From contig CADCXC010000020.1 of NCBI GenBank assembly GCA_902806595.1, positions 124,001 through 188,000 on the forward strand: a stretch of 64,000 nt of DNA. Reading direction: 5' to 3'. The notes beneath the pieces were generated by a model that saw only the letters and a program-made list of their open reading frames with translations, was not told where the DNA came from and searched no databases. This document shows positions 60,201 to 64,000 of this stretch, piece by piece; the first letter of the stretch is position 1; every line of letters starts with the position of its first letter. The position numbers were made by a program, and so were the translations under genes. The DNA is from Pyrenopolyporus hunteri (Eukaryota; Ascomycota; Sordariomycetes; Xylariales; Hypoxylaceae).

Positions 60201-61308
60201 TATAATTTAAATGTAAAGAAAATTCCAGATAATATTTATGAATTATTAACAGCTAGAGGTTTAGCCTTTTGAATCATGGATGATGGGTCTAAACACGGTG
60301 ACGGTTTACACATAAGTGTATATTCTTTTAGTAGTGTTGACGTTGATAAATTAATGTTTACTTTACAAGATAAATTTAACTTAAAATGTTCTATTCATAA
60401 TAACAGGGATAACAAACCACGTATTTATATATTTAAAGAATCTATGGATACTTTAAGAAGCTTGGTTAGGCCATACTTCATAAAGGAAATGTTATATAAA
60501 TTAGGGTTATAAAGTGTCATTTGCAGAAAATTATGATAAATTAAAAACCAATTTTTTTGATCTACTTCCTTTCTATGCAATATTAAGATCTATACCTAAT
60601 AAACTATTAGGTGTTGTAGCTATGTTTAGTGCTATTTTAGCGATTATGCTATTACCTGTAGTAGACCTAGGTAGATCTAAAGGTTTACAATTTAGACCAC
60701 TTAGCAAAATTGCATTTTATATATTTGTAGCTAATTTCTTAGTGTTAATGCAGTTAGGAGCTAAACATGTTGAATCTCCATTTATAGAATTTGGGCAAAT
60801 AAGTACAGTTTTATATTTTGCATATTTTATCTTAATAGTTCCTGTATTAAGTATAATTGAGAATACTTTAATTGATATAATTTTTTTTTTTGAAACTAAT
60901 ATAAATAATTATTCTAAATTAATTCATTTAGACGCATCAAGTCGGCGATTAATATGAATAATGTCTATTTATTTAATTAGTTTCATTCTAAATGGTTCAG
61001 TTGCTGAAGCGCAAGCGCCAGATTCTACGGAAGTACCTACAGATGCAGAGGCAGGGACACAAGATGAATCATCACCTGAACCGTCAGATGATGGTGCTAA
61101 TTCTCCAGGTCAGACAGATGGTATTTGATCAACACCTGTTGAAGACCTATCTACTGCCCAACTTACAGATTATATTGAAACAATAGAACAGGAGATTTTA
61201 CCAGATTTAGATCCTGTAGAGGATGCTGATAGCATAGATAAATGAAAAGCTCGTAAGACTGAATTAGAGGATGAGTGAGCTATTAGAGATAATACTAAAT
61301 CTGAATAG
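39201..61308 (+). CDS. cob: Apocytochrome b (nine exons, extended C-terminus)
   Basis: Central subunit of complex III, binding hemes bL and bH and both quinone sites. Exons: 39201-39359, 42543-42584, 45594-45785, 48560-48595, 55803-55863, 57271-57286, 58345-58460, 59395-59598, 60560-61308. Joins restore TLAMH|YSPNVLEAFNSIEH|IMRDVNNG, AFLG|YVLPFGQMSLWG|ATVITNLISAIPWIGQDIVE, FIWGGF|SVNNATLNRFFALHF and VPEWY|LLPFYAILRSIPNK. Heme-ligand His residues lie in HSNTASAFFFLVYLHIGRG and NRFFALHFVLPFVLAALALMHLIALH. The PEWY Qo motif is split by intron 8. The last exon runs about 130 codons past the normal end, adding one hydrophobic segment (IMSIYLISFILN) and an acidic Pro/Ser/Asp/Glu-rich tail. A decayed copy of the normal end lies at 62170-62490. 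Confidence 0.93.
39360..41435 (+). CDS. Group II intron reverse transcriptase/maturase, fused to cob exon 1
   Basis: The frame is continuous from exon 1 (AMH|VRCGNSLM). Reverse-transcriptase blocks are visible: RRAQIPKPSGGTRPLSI, SSHGFRPNKGCHTAL, EGDLAKFFDTIPHQKL, NIIGTPQGSIVSPILVNIFL and the catalytic YIRYADDW (Trp as TGA) with two Asp. The maturase domain X follows (RIKDKLAEASFIKDGK to IIGALYQE). A TAA stop at 41433 ends the protein before the HNH region, so the endonuclease is lost while RT and splicing functions look intact. About 691 residues. Confidence 0.92.
41436..41662 (+). pseudogene. Broken HNH endonuclease domain of the group II ORF
   Basis: After the TAA the frame continues as NSKCSICEYTYRVEMHHIRA, with the Cys pair and the His-His of an HNH finger. 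Near 41577 a frameshift intervenes and the expected LCRQCRMVKHRNKETV continues in another frame. Two lesions separate it from the RT, so target-site second-strand cleavage is probably lost. Confidence 0.82.
41689..41722 (+). ncRNA. Group II intron domain V
   Basis: A 34-nt hairpin with the AGC-type catalytic triad position (GAGCCG), GAAA tetraloop region (GGGGAAACTTT) and closing CGTGCGGTTCG. It is the catalytic centre of the ribozyme and appears intact. Confidence 0.9.
41772..42464 (+). CDS. Unknown ORF between two copies of the cob intron 1 splice site
   Basis: The ORF is in frame with cob exon 1 if the first of the two 3' splice sites is used: it starts TAT-GTA-GAA directly after CTAGTTCAC. 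It runs 230 residues with TGA as Trp at three or more places. It begins with a hydrophobic segment (FIFNYLLFICIYIFPF), an acidic helix (DELEEFIKKLLKLLELGLID), a second membrane segment (MFYYFLTCIIGIYAYLIV) and a soluble part (LRNPPDNVGIRRESILVIDT, ITYANNVSFSQLML). No family is recognised. If alternatively spliced, the product would be the first 53 residues of cytochrome b joined to this protein; otherwise it could start at TTG 41784. Confidence 0.6.
43145..43213 (+). pseudogene. tRNA-Trp-like relic inside cob intron 2
   Basis: AGAGTATAGTTTAATGGTAA AATAGGGAGCTCACACTCC resembles the 5' two thirds of fungal mitochondrial tRNA-Trp, with TCA in the anticodon position, but the anticodon loop has six bases and the acceptor strands match poorly (AGAGTAT against TTAGTCT). 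The T arm CTCAG-TTCAAGT-CTGAG is perfect. It lies in the sequence that splits the endonuclease ORF. A functional trnW is expected elsewhere in the genome. Confidence 0.5.
43302..44153 (+). CDS. Single-unit LAGLIDADG_2-type endonuclease within the inserted segment
   Basis: 283 residues. The two motifs are VIVGLLLSDGWLTI (Trp as TGA at 43602) and LAHLIMGDGGFKSKG. The fold pattern (RLGFKQAFAQRKYVWFVF; IYISRNSVGKVIKIVKPYII) is that of the LAGLIDADG_2 family found in nad5 intron 2 and cob introns 7 and 8. It sits inside the endonuclease ORF of cob intron 2, so it is a mobile gene that parasitised another one. The first motif has SDG rather than GDG. Intact frame. Confidence 0.82.
45786..46733 (+). 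pseudogene. GIY-YIG endonuclease of cob intron 3, frameshifted
   Basis: The frame from exon 3 continues to a stop at 46065. Shifting by one base at GAGACGTAGAC joins it to the catalytic part: SGIYLIFNK...DYYIGSAST (GIY-YIG motif), KMYSRFYRHL (conserved Arg), LLDLEDFYLKSLLPNYN, then NUMOD3-like (HTEITRISMKAN, LSEETKAKIKAKA) and a NUMOD1-like end (GEYPSILEASKSLNCSDKT). The single lesion lies outside any long homopolymer, so decay is more likely than error. Confidence 0.8.
47081..47095 (+). repeat. Fossil of cob exon 4
   Basis: CATGTTCTACCCTTT matches the start of exon 4 (TATGTATTGCCTTTC, coding YVLPF) and is preceded by G47080, the proper intron end. The first base is C, so the Tyr codon has become His. 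It marks the original exon start, now cut off from the rest of cob by the following ORF region. Confidence 0.65.
47228..48490 (+). pseudogene. LAGLIDADG/NUMOD1 endonuclease inserted after the exon 4 fossil, broken
   Basis: First part: WLCGFSEAESGF (Trp as TGA, about 47277) to LKKY; the frame stops by loss of one A in the run near 47627, since an extra A would give LKKILNLKSGMN. Second part: RLLGFVEGDGTF (about 47720) to a stop at 48135. A palindromic GC cluster (48162-48205) then interrupts, and a NUMOD1-like tail (YDNGKLVKGSPFSSYTQAAL) follows in a further open stretch to 48490. Same domain order as the cob intron 2 endonuclease. Confidence 0.78.
48160..48205 (+). repeat. Palindromic GC cluster, copy 3
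   Basis: CCTCCCCCGGCCCCCCCCCT ACCCCTTGGGTAGGTGGGGA is the same element as at 5461, same orientation, with a longer C run. Confidence 0.88.
48720..50132 (-). CDS. Class-III PLP-dependent aminotransferase, nuclear-type gene
   Basis: An intact 470-residue gene with no in-frame TGA and with Trp as TGG, unlike its mitochondrial surroundings. Landmarks: FDACAGAAVSCLGYGH, the phosphate-binding LTGSGSEAMEAAIKL (about 106-120), ENSYHGNTIGALSVSG, EPVVGAALGCVPYV, the Asp that contacts the pyridine nitrogen in ILDEVMCGSGRTGTLHAW (about 254) and the Schiff-base Lys in TMAKGLGGGYQPIAAML (about 284). Family members move amino groups between amines and keto acids; the substrate cannot be told. There is no obvious N-terminal targeting peptide. 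The promoter region on the minus strand shares motifs with that of the GNAT gene of module 2. The likely source is nuclear or ultimately horizontal; in mitochondria it could be translated, since no codon conflicts. Confidence 0.9.
   Translation of the reverse strand: MNFTPITEESHIEYGFHRNLRKEYPEVKSAEGHYLLTSDGRKIFDACAGAAVSCLGYGHKRVIEAIHNQSLTGVTYLASSFWASPVVKDLCKELIQGTNGKMSRVYLTGSGSEAMEAAIKLSRQFFTKNKDTPRVNFIARENSYHGNTIGALSVSGFMTRRQPYIPFLMDNIHHISSCYPYRQQEEGESDAAFVTRKATELDNKFRELGPETVIGFIAEPVVGAALGCVPYVPGYLKAMRDVCHKYGALFILDEVMCGSGRTGTLHAWQAEDIVPDIQTMAKGLGGGYQPIAAMLLSQKVVNTIMEGSGQFIHGLTYQAMPIQAAAALEVQRIIREDNLLKNVTKRGTALGKLLKELLDKHPNVGDVRGQGLFWGIEFVKDRKTKQPFAPEAGISQKILELALSDPFNMTLYPGTGSVDGIQGDHIILAPPFNITDEDVDHIVEVVVAVIRIVLPETAGATHPPFLEGGS
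50133..51616. promoter_or_regulatory. Divergent intergenic region of module 1
   Basis: Nuclear-like composition. It contains GATGACGCGTCATG near 50524, a bZIP-type palindrome, and long stretches that align with the module 2 region, such as AAAATGCCAAGAGGATCTTC near 50693 and GATCCTAGATAGGATTGCG near 51426. An inverted pair of GC segments (CACCCGCAGGGGGTAG near 50367; CTACCCCCTGTGGGTG near 51122) is present. The leaders of both divergent genes have pyrimidine-rich, TATAA-containing stretches (TATATACTTTTC near 50289; CTATATAAGC near 51518). No ORF. Confidence 0.6.
51617..52344 (+). CDS. Unknown protein A of module 1, with predicted 47-nt spliceosomal intron
   Basis: Exon 1 51617-51935 and exon 2 51983-52344 join to one frame of 226 residues. 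The intron starts GTGAGTTATATT and ends TTTATTACTAG; without it the frame would close 16 codons later. The joint is phase 1 (A-G|CG). Trp codons are TGG (GYRWRLG, LSWKQIH). The N-terminal half is Pro/Ser/Thr-rich and looks disordered; the C-terminal half is basic and helical (LNIKRKEIRKKISS; LTLLQKLEKVVKEHF). It ends INFNHISYI, like the open frame at the end of the module 2 gene. Function unknown. Confidence 0.65.
51936..51982 (+). other. Predicted spliceosomal intron in unknown gene A
   Basis: Donor GTGAGT, acceptor ACTAG, length 47 nt, AT-rich. Removal joins two frames that are each open to their ends. Group I and II features are absent. Confidence 0.6.
52345..52643 (+). ncRNA. Group I intron core of module 1 (partial)
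   Basis: A poly-G run (52359-52367) is followed by GTGAAAACGGTCAAATATC, CATACCGTCGGTAGAGTAAA and CGCTACAGACTGGTTCAC, matching module 2 core 55532-55613 almost base for base, but the last element is replaced by CTTCAAATGTATAACTAA, which resembles the intron start at 48611. Confidence 0.75.
52644..53363 (-). CDS. GNAT-family N-acetyltransferase, nuclear-type gene
   Basis: 239 residues from MSTTASTEYS; an upstream in-frame Met at 53435 would add 24 residues but that stretch is partly encoded by a GC cluster (GCTTCGCTGCTTCGC), so the shorter start is preferred. GNAT features: ISSRLILRPFLLKDFGEYHA (first strand and helix), LIGECGLLVQGNW, then the acetyl-CoA-binding KEFWGQGYGTEAVKAFMQFW and NKASKNLLQKVGFEHIEAMD. 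It resembles RimJ/RimL-like acetyltransferases. Trp is TGG throughout and there is no TGA. A homologue in mitochondrial code is fused to an atp9 fragment at 24025-25482. Acceptor substrate unknown. Confidence 0.88.
   Translation of the reverse strand: MSTTASTEYSTVETTMPLLEVDKWSTPIISSRLILRPFLLKDFGEYHALLSEPEASALAFVGGSAPSYDLRFNLHTFATMLKPWDTSRINYGIFMKIPEDKEGKLIGECGLLVQGNWPSLSYILRKEFWGQGYGTEAVKAFMQFWWGLPRHVAKLTVHPGTVVTPTLSAYTYGLGAPTPKAKELVLVSVERGNKASKNLLQKVGFEHIEAMDEKELIYFRKILPHNSPEFYRQLYFKLD
53364..54822. promoter_or_regulatory. Divergent intergenic region of module 2
   Basis: Homologous to 50133-51616 over much of its length. Three palindromes of the TGACGCGTCA type are present: GATGACGCGTCATC near 53764, GATGACGTGTCATG near 53814 and GATGACACGTCATG near 54095. 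The mitochondrial GC-cluster phrase GCTTCGTTCGGGACCCC is at about 54199 and GTGCTTCGCTGCTTCGCAC at 53416. No ORF. Confidence 0.6.
54823..55362 (+). CDS. Unknown protein B of module 2, with predicted 48-nt spliceosomal intron
   Basis: Exons 54823-55075 and 55124-55362 join in phase 1 to 163 residues. The intron has donor GTATGT, a branch-site-like TTTACTGAC and acceptor TTATTAG. The N-terminus is Ser/Pro-rich (MENPSQPSFGGLHPPN), the middle basic (KRAEASSPQLRKEAKSKS). It is paralogous in position and design to protein A, although the sequences are much diverged. Near 55300 a different frame (VRLPVSQEGSAYVEVDG to FKYVISYI) is open to a stop at the place matching the end of protein A, so a frameshift has probably shortened this copy. 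Confidence 0.55.
55076..55123 (+). other. Predicted spliceosomal intron in unknown gene B
   Basis: GTATGT donor, CTGAC branch consensus 17 nt before the TTAG acceptor; 48 nt. It occupies the same place relative to the gene as the 47-nt intron of gene A. Confidence 0.65.
55864..56837 (+). CDS. LAGLIDADG maturase/endonuclease fused to cob exon 5
   Basis: The frame continues from VES into a hydrophobic segment (IINLSLGIVIYFLVISVHRY), as in the yeast bI4/aI4 type of intron protein with an N-terminal membrane extension. LAGLIDADG motif 1 is FLVGLIDGDGYI, motif 2 WIVGFTCSEGSF (Trp as TGA at about 56514). About 324 residues. The membrane-fused form suggests it is processed from a precursor made from unspliced cob RNA; a maturase role is plausible from the family but not proved here. 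Confidence 0.85.
55864..57270 (+). mobile_element. Group I intron 5 of cob
   Basis: It interrupts a codon after GTTGAGT and ends in G57270 before TTATTTGAGGAGG. The ORF is in the 5' half; GC clusters (56848-56950) and the core (AAACGTTCAACGACTAATGAG near 57112; AAGACATAGTCTAATTATA near 57206) follow. Confidence 0.87.
57287..58247 (+). CDS. I-AniI homologue: bifunctional LAGLIDADG endonuclease and maturase
   Basis: After an N-terminal extension in frame with exon 6 (YTDEPHCGNVVLKILLNAGK), the protein from SYAYLVGLFEGDGFFSITKK to KIKIPSNY follows I-AniI of the Aspergillus nidulans cob intron almost residue for residue. Motif 1 LVGLFEGDG and motif 2 WLVGFLEAEG carry the two catalytic acids (Asp/Glu positions). 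I-AniI both cuts the intronless cob site and helps its own intron fold and splice, by a surface on the C-terminal domain that is also conserved here (KLLGNKKLQYLLWIKQLR). The insertion site in cob is the same as in Aspergillus. High confidence in family; activity not testable here. Confidence 0.95.
57287..58344 (+). mobile_element. Group I intron 6 of cob (I-AniI-type)
   Basis: It splits the Phe codon after GGAGGTTT and ends in G58344 before CTCTGTAAATAATGC. Core pieces are spread over the ORF: AAAATCCTGCTTAATGCTGGG near 57327, GACAATCAGCAGGGGTG near 57427, CCTCTCAGAGACTACATGC near 57466 and ATATAGTCCGATCAA near 58266. Confidence 0.92.
58461..59146 (+). CDS. LAGLIDADG_2-type endonuclease fused to cob exon 7
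   Basis: The frame runs from exon 7 (TAGS|SLFGPKFLYM) through the ORF. Motif 1 is VIVGSLLGDGYAERL, motif 2 AIWIMDDGTWKPG (Trp as TGA), both complete with Asp. The middle RFRQQVKHKEYIFWLHGFLY and the end LPYMVPSMLYKLGL are standard. Intact frame of about 228 residues after the exon. Probable homing endonuclease. Confidence 0.88.
58461..59394 (+). mobile_element. Group I intron 7 of cob
   Basis: It follows GCAGGGTCTT and ends in G59394 before CAAGTAACCC. The core after the ORF has AGGTGAAAACGGTCAAAG near 59250, AAGACCGTCGGGCATATTA near 59283, CTACAGACTGGGTCGCCGG near 59330 and GCTTAATGTACAGTCG near 59368. Confidence 0.9.
59599..60559 (+). mobile_element. Group I intron 8 of cob
   Basis: It splits the Tyr of PEWY: exon 8 ends GAATGAT, intron ends TTTTTTTG before ATCTACTTCC. 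The core before the ORF has AATTGCTGGAAACTCTTC near 59633, GACAATCAGCAGGAAACTT near 59660, TTCTTCAGAGACTATACGC near 59700 and GATAGTCCGAACATATT near 59767. Confidence 0.9.
59817..60512 (+). CDS. LAGLIDADG_2-type endonuclease of cob intron 8
   Basis: The frame is open from about 59800; no ATG lies near its start, so initiation is unclear. Motif 1 is ILIGILLGDAHVSRR (Ala for the usual Gly), motif 2 LAFWIMDDGSKHGDG (Trp as TGA). The end VRPYFIKEMLYKLGL is complete. It lies in frame-independent contact with exon 9. A decayed copy, with at least four stops, is found downstream at 61735-62105 next to a decayed copy of exon 9. Confidence 0.83.
60947..61308 (+). other. Extra C-terminal extension of cytochrome b
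   Basis: After the last normal helix (IVPVLSIIENTLID) the frame continues about 130 codons. It reads through a Trp TGA (60955) into a helix IMSIYLISFILN, then SVAEAQAPDSTEVPTDAEAG and a long acidic Ser/Pro/Asp/Glu-rich segment ending WAIRDNTKSE. Fungal cytochrome b normally ends within about ten residues of ENTL. The extension would lie on the membrane surface or be cleaved; a signal-peptide-like VAEAQA follows the helix. Confidence 0.75.
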
Positions 61309-61421
61309 CAGTTCTTTTATTTATGTTCTTTTCCTATTTATCAAAAGATAATATCTTTATAATATTTTATTTTATTTTTTTTTATATTTATTTATTATAT
61401 TGTATAATAAATATTTATAAA

Positions 61422-61490
61422 GATTATGATGTAGTTGGTCTACACTTTGATAACAGATCTTAAGTATGAGGTTCAATTCCTCCATAATAT
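61422..61490 (+). pseudogene. tRNA-Cys copy, degenerate
   Basis: It matches 63258-63326 in nearly all positions, but the anticodon reads ACA in place of GCA, the base before it is A not T, and the first acceptor pair is lost (GATTATG against CATAATA). It is probably inactive. Confidence 0.75.
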
Positions 61491-61734
61491 TCTTAACTAC
61501 TTATACAATATATAGAGATATATAGATAAAAAATAAACCCTTTAATTTTTTCGTTAGATTAAACAGTAAACTAGATAAAAATTTTTTGCCTCCGTTTAAA
61601 GGTTTGTTTTATAGACGGGGAGGGATATCTATATATAAGTAAATAAAAACAATAAAACTAAAAAACTAAAGTTATAGTAAAAAGTATTATTATAATTTAT
61701 TTAGCTTCGCCCCCTTTGGGGAGGCGCAGCCTTG

Positions 61735-62490
61735 AAAAAAACTTCTAGTGCTATATCTTTCACAACTATGCAATATCCCTGTTTTAATGGATTTAGATAA
61801 ATGTTTTATGAATTAAATGTAAAAATAGTTCCTCACAATATTTACGAATTGTTAATTCCTAGATGTTTAGCTTTTTGATAGATGGATGATGGAAATCATT
61901 ATGGTGGCGGTATGCATATAGGTGTTTATGCATTTACTAATACGGATATAGATAAGCTAATGTTCACATTACAAGATTAATTCAACATTAAATGCTCTAT
62001 ATATTATAACAAGGATAAAAAACCCCGTATTTGTGTATTCAAGTAATCTATAGATACTTTAATAACGATAGTTAAACCTTATTTTATTAAATATATGTTA
62101 TATAAGACTATGAAGCTGTTACTTTTTACTTGCTAACTCTAATATTGGAATTTGTTCAGTATTTGTTTAAATTTATGGATCTTTTACCTTTCTATGCTAT
62201 ATTAAGATCTATACCTAATAAATTATAAGGTGTTATTGCAATGTTTAGTACATTATTAGCTATAATGTTGCTACCTAATTCAGATTTAGGTATATCGAAA
62301 GGTTTACAATTCAGACCTCTTAATAAATTAGCTTTTTATATCTTTGTAGCTAATTTCTTAGTATTAATGCAATCAGGAGCTAAACATGTTGAATCACCAT
62401 TTATAGAATTAGGACAAATAAGTACAGTTTTATATTTTGCATATTTCATTTTAATAGTTCCTGTGTCAAGTATAATAGAGAATACTTTAA
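61735..62490 (+). pseudogene. Decayed copy of the cob intron 8 endonuclease and cob exon 9
   Basis: 61735-62105 reproduces the endonuclease (SAISFTTMQYPCFNGF; MDDGNHYGGGMHIGVYAF; RICVFK) with several in-frame TAA/TAG stops. 62175-62490 reproduces exon 9 (LLPFYAILRSIPNKL then a TAA where the functional copy has TTA; GLQFRPLNKLAFYIFVANFL; SIIENTLIDV). Together with the trnC copies, the block endonuclease-exon 9-tail-trnC is duplicated. The functional one is upstream, the fossil is downstream next to the better tRNA-Cys. Confidence 0.9.
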
Positions 62491-62493
62491 TAG

Positions 62494-62806
62494 ATGTTAA
62501 TTTTAATACTGAACATAAAACAGCTAATCAAGGGAGTAAGAAGAGGAATAGAAAAAGGACATATATTCAAGTTGTTATCACCTATAACTGTTGCAATTAT
62601 TGTTCTACATAATGTTAACTTTGAAATTTTTTATGTTTCCGATACTATTCTAGCCGTATTTCTTTCGTTAACTGCAACAAGTTTGGCATTAAATGAGGCT
62701 ATAAAGTGAATTCCTACCCTACGTAAAATGGTGATGGTGCAGTAGCTAATGCTGCTTTGGAAGCTAGAGAACTTATTAGAGAAATACCTAATCATTTAAT
62801 CTCCTA
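62494..62806 (+). pseudogene. Fragment of an unknown membrane ORF after the cob fossil
   Basis: One open stretch reads VRRGIEKGHIFKLLSPITVA and a hydrophobic segment ILAVFLSLTATSLALNEAIK W (Trp as TGA) to LRKM; a neighbouring frame continues GDGAVANAALEARELIREIP to a stop at about 62806. It seems to be a frameshifted tail protein that once followed this copy of cob, in the place where the working copy has its acidic extension. Family unknown. Confidence 0.45.
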
Positions 62807-63257
62807 AAATTTTACGCCTGCGTGAGCAGGCTGGAGGGTAGCTCCGCCTCGGGATATAAGTAATCTAATTGATAAATTAAATGATTAACTAAGGAATTTA
62901 TCTCCTAGTAGTGCAGAAACATTTTTTTTTTCAAGTGCTTCCTCTAATTAAATCCGAACTTACTCTAATAATTAGGGATTTGAATACTTTGATTTCAATT
63001 AATTTCCCTGCGAAGCTACAAATTGGTTTTTTTTACTGAATTAGAGGTTTATCAACATTGACTTAATATTATGAACAATTATTGTAATGATTTTTTAAAT
63101 AATTGCAATGATTTATCTCCTATTTTTGAACAATTCCGTATTAATTTTTAATATATATTTTTGTAAAGAGTCTTTGTACTAATTAAATAAAAGTCTTTAG
63201 TTTTGAACTATAAGTTAATAAACTTCAAATAATATAATTAAATCAAAAAATAATAAA
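62807..63257 (+). other. Spacer before trnC
   Basis: AT-rich. It contains one GC cluster (62815-62860, GCAGGCTGGAGGGTAGCTCC) related to the one at 27230. No gene seen. Confidence 0.7.
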
Positions 63258-63326
63258 GATTATGATGTAGTTGGTCTACACTTTGATTGCAGATCTTAAG
63301 TATGAGGTTCAATTCCTCCATAATCT
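63258..63326 (+). tRNA. trnC: tRNA-Cys (GCA)
   Basis: A seven-pair acceptor GATTATG/CATAATC and D stem GTAG/CTAC are clear. The anticodon GCA follows a T in the loop TTGCAGA. The anticodon stem is irregular (ACTT/AAGT plus GA/TC with an internal T/TT mismatch) and the T stem has four pairs (GAGG/CCTC). Its position between cob and cox1 is the expected one for Sordariomycetes. Confidence 0.75.
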
Positions 63327-63420
63327 TGTTTAATATTCGTATAATTACCTAGCTTCTTTTTAGAAATTTAAATTATAATATTATTATAATTTAAATACTT
63401 ATTTTGATTATTTGTGAAGG

Positions 63421-63661
63421 ATGCTTATGCCTATGTATATCGTTCAAGATCAAGAATATAGGCACATGTATGGTGAGAATGTGACAAGTAAGTTAAAATC
63501 TTCTATTGGTATTTGGTTAGAACGATGATTTTTATCTACTAATGCAAAGGACATTGGAACCTTGTATTTAATGTTTGCACTTTTTTCAGGGTTACTAGGT
63601 ACGGCATTCTCTGTACTTATAAGGATGGAACTTAGTGGTCCTGGTGTGCAATATATAGCAG
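63421..63661 (+). CDS. cox1: Cytochrome c oxidase subunit 1, exon 1
   Basis: Catalytic subunit of complex IV. The family sequence WLERWFLSTNAKDIGTLYLM, FALFSGLLGTAFSVLIRMEL and GPGVQYIA is present (Trp as TGA in RWF). The ATG at 63421 gives about 25 residues more than usual (MLMPMYIVQDQEYRHMYGEN); other in-frame ATGs at 63427, 63433 and 63472 are possible, and the N-terminus of relatives begins near SSIGIWLERW. The exon ends ATAGCAG at a group II splice site; the rest lies beyond the window. Confidence 0.93.
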
Positions 63662-64000
63662 GTGCGCCGTCTAATGCCTATCTTGAGTCCGGGGACATAA
63701 ACCCCAGAAGGTGCTGTCAAATCTTCTTAAACCTACTGACTTACTGGATATCGAAAGATGAAAAGGACAAGAGCATGTCAGTAAACCCTCAGCTATCGAT
63801 AGCTACACAATCAGATGAGCGGGGGGAGGTAAAAGCTTTCTATGTGTTAATTGTAACAACTATGGTAGAGTTATGTATTCTCGTAGGGATTAGTGAAGCA
63901 TGAGCCCTACACCACTCGTTGAGTGTAATATCTGCGAGTACACTCAAAGACAGTCGTGTGGTTACTACCTCAGAGAGAGGACATATAGTATACAACACTA
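63662..64000 (+). mobile_element. Group II intron 1 of cox1, 5' part with in-frame ORF
   Basis: It begins GTGCGCCGTC, the group II consensus. The frame stays open from exon 1 into the intron to the end of the window (GAPSNAYLESGDINPRRCCQ; VKAFYVLIVTTMVELCILVG; TTSERGHIVYNT), with one TGA Trp near 63900. This is how cox1 intron-encoded reverse transcriptases of fungi start; the RT domain itself would lie beyond the window. Confidence 0.82.

Noticed and set aside
1..64000. Nuclear copy of mtDNA (NUMT)
   Set aside because: All respiratory genes and many intron ORFs are intact in the TGA-Trp code, which a nuclear copy would not preserve over such length.

Overview
The window looks like part of a large, intron-rich mitochondrial genome of a filamentous ascomycete. 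TGA must be read as tryptophan in nearly every respiratory gene and intron ORF. The order rnl, tRNA cluster, nad2, nad3, atp9, cox2, trnR, nad4L, nad5, cob, trnC, cox1 is the one typical of Sordariomycetes and their Pezizomycotina relatives. All the mitochondrial genes recognised are on the + strand. The class is inferred from gene order and protein resemblance only; the species is not identified.

Layout. 1-1930 is the 3' part of the large-subunit rRNA, with two group I introns. 1930-8180 holds twelve tRNA genes (T, E, M, M, L, A, F, L, Q, H, M, with R later at 25.6 kb), GC-rich palindromes, tandem repeats and remnants of homing endonucleases. 8216-16449 carries nad2 (three exons), nad3 and atp9. 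16977-25482 carries cox2 (five exons), an ORF overlapping its end, and a duplicated atp9 leader and start fused to an acetyltransferase-like domain. 25984-38517 carries nad4L and nad5 (six exons, one of only 8-10 nt). 39201-61308 is cob: nine exons spread over 22 kb by one group II and several group I introns. 61309-63330 is a decayed second copy of the cob 3' end plus trnC. cox1 starts at 63421 and its first intron (group II) runs off the window.

At least 20 introns are visible. Most encode LAGLIDADG or GIY-YIG endonucleases, many fused in frame to the upstream exon; one encodes a reverse transcriptase and one a clear I-AniI homologue. There are several nested arrangements: a group I intron inside the endonuclease ORF of nad2 intron 1, an endonuclease ORF inserted in frame inside another in nad5 intron 5, and an endonuclease ORF in cob intron 2 split by a segment holding a different endonuclease and a tRNA-like sequence.

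Two themes stand out. First, the ends of host genes are repeatedly duplicated around inserted ORFs (nad2, cox2, atp9, the cob group II 3' splice site, cob exon 4, cob exon 9 with trnC, and trnT), leaving displaced relics next to a functional new copy. Several of the grafted ORFs encode proteins with membrane segments, coiled coils or Ser/Asp/Glu-rich tails. Second, cob intron 4 contains about 7 kb of nuclear-looking DNA arranged as two related modules. Each has a minus-strand enzyme gene (a class-III aminotransferase, then a GNAT acetyltransferase), a homologous intergenic region with TGACGCGTCA-type palindromes, a plus-strand gene of unknown function with a predicted 47-48 nt spliceosomal intron, and a group I intron core. 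These genes use TGG for tryptophan, unlike everything around them, yet they carry the same GC-rich clusters as the rest of the mtDNA.
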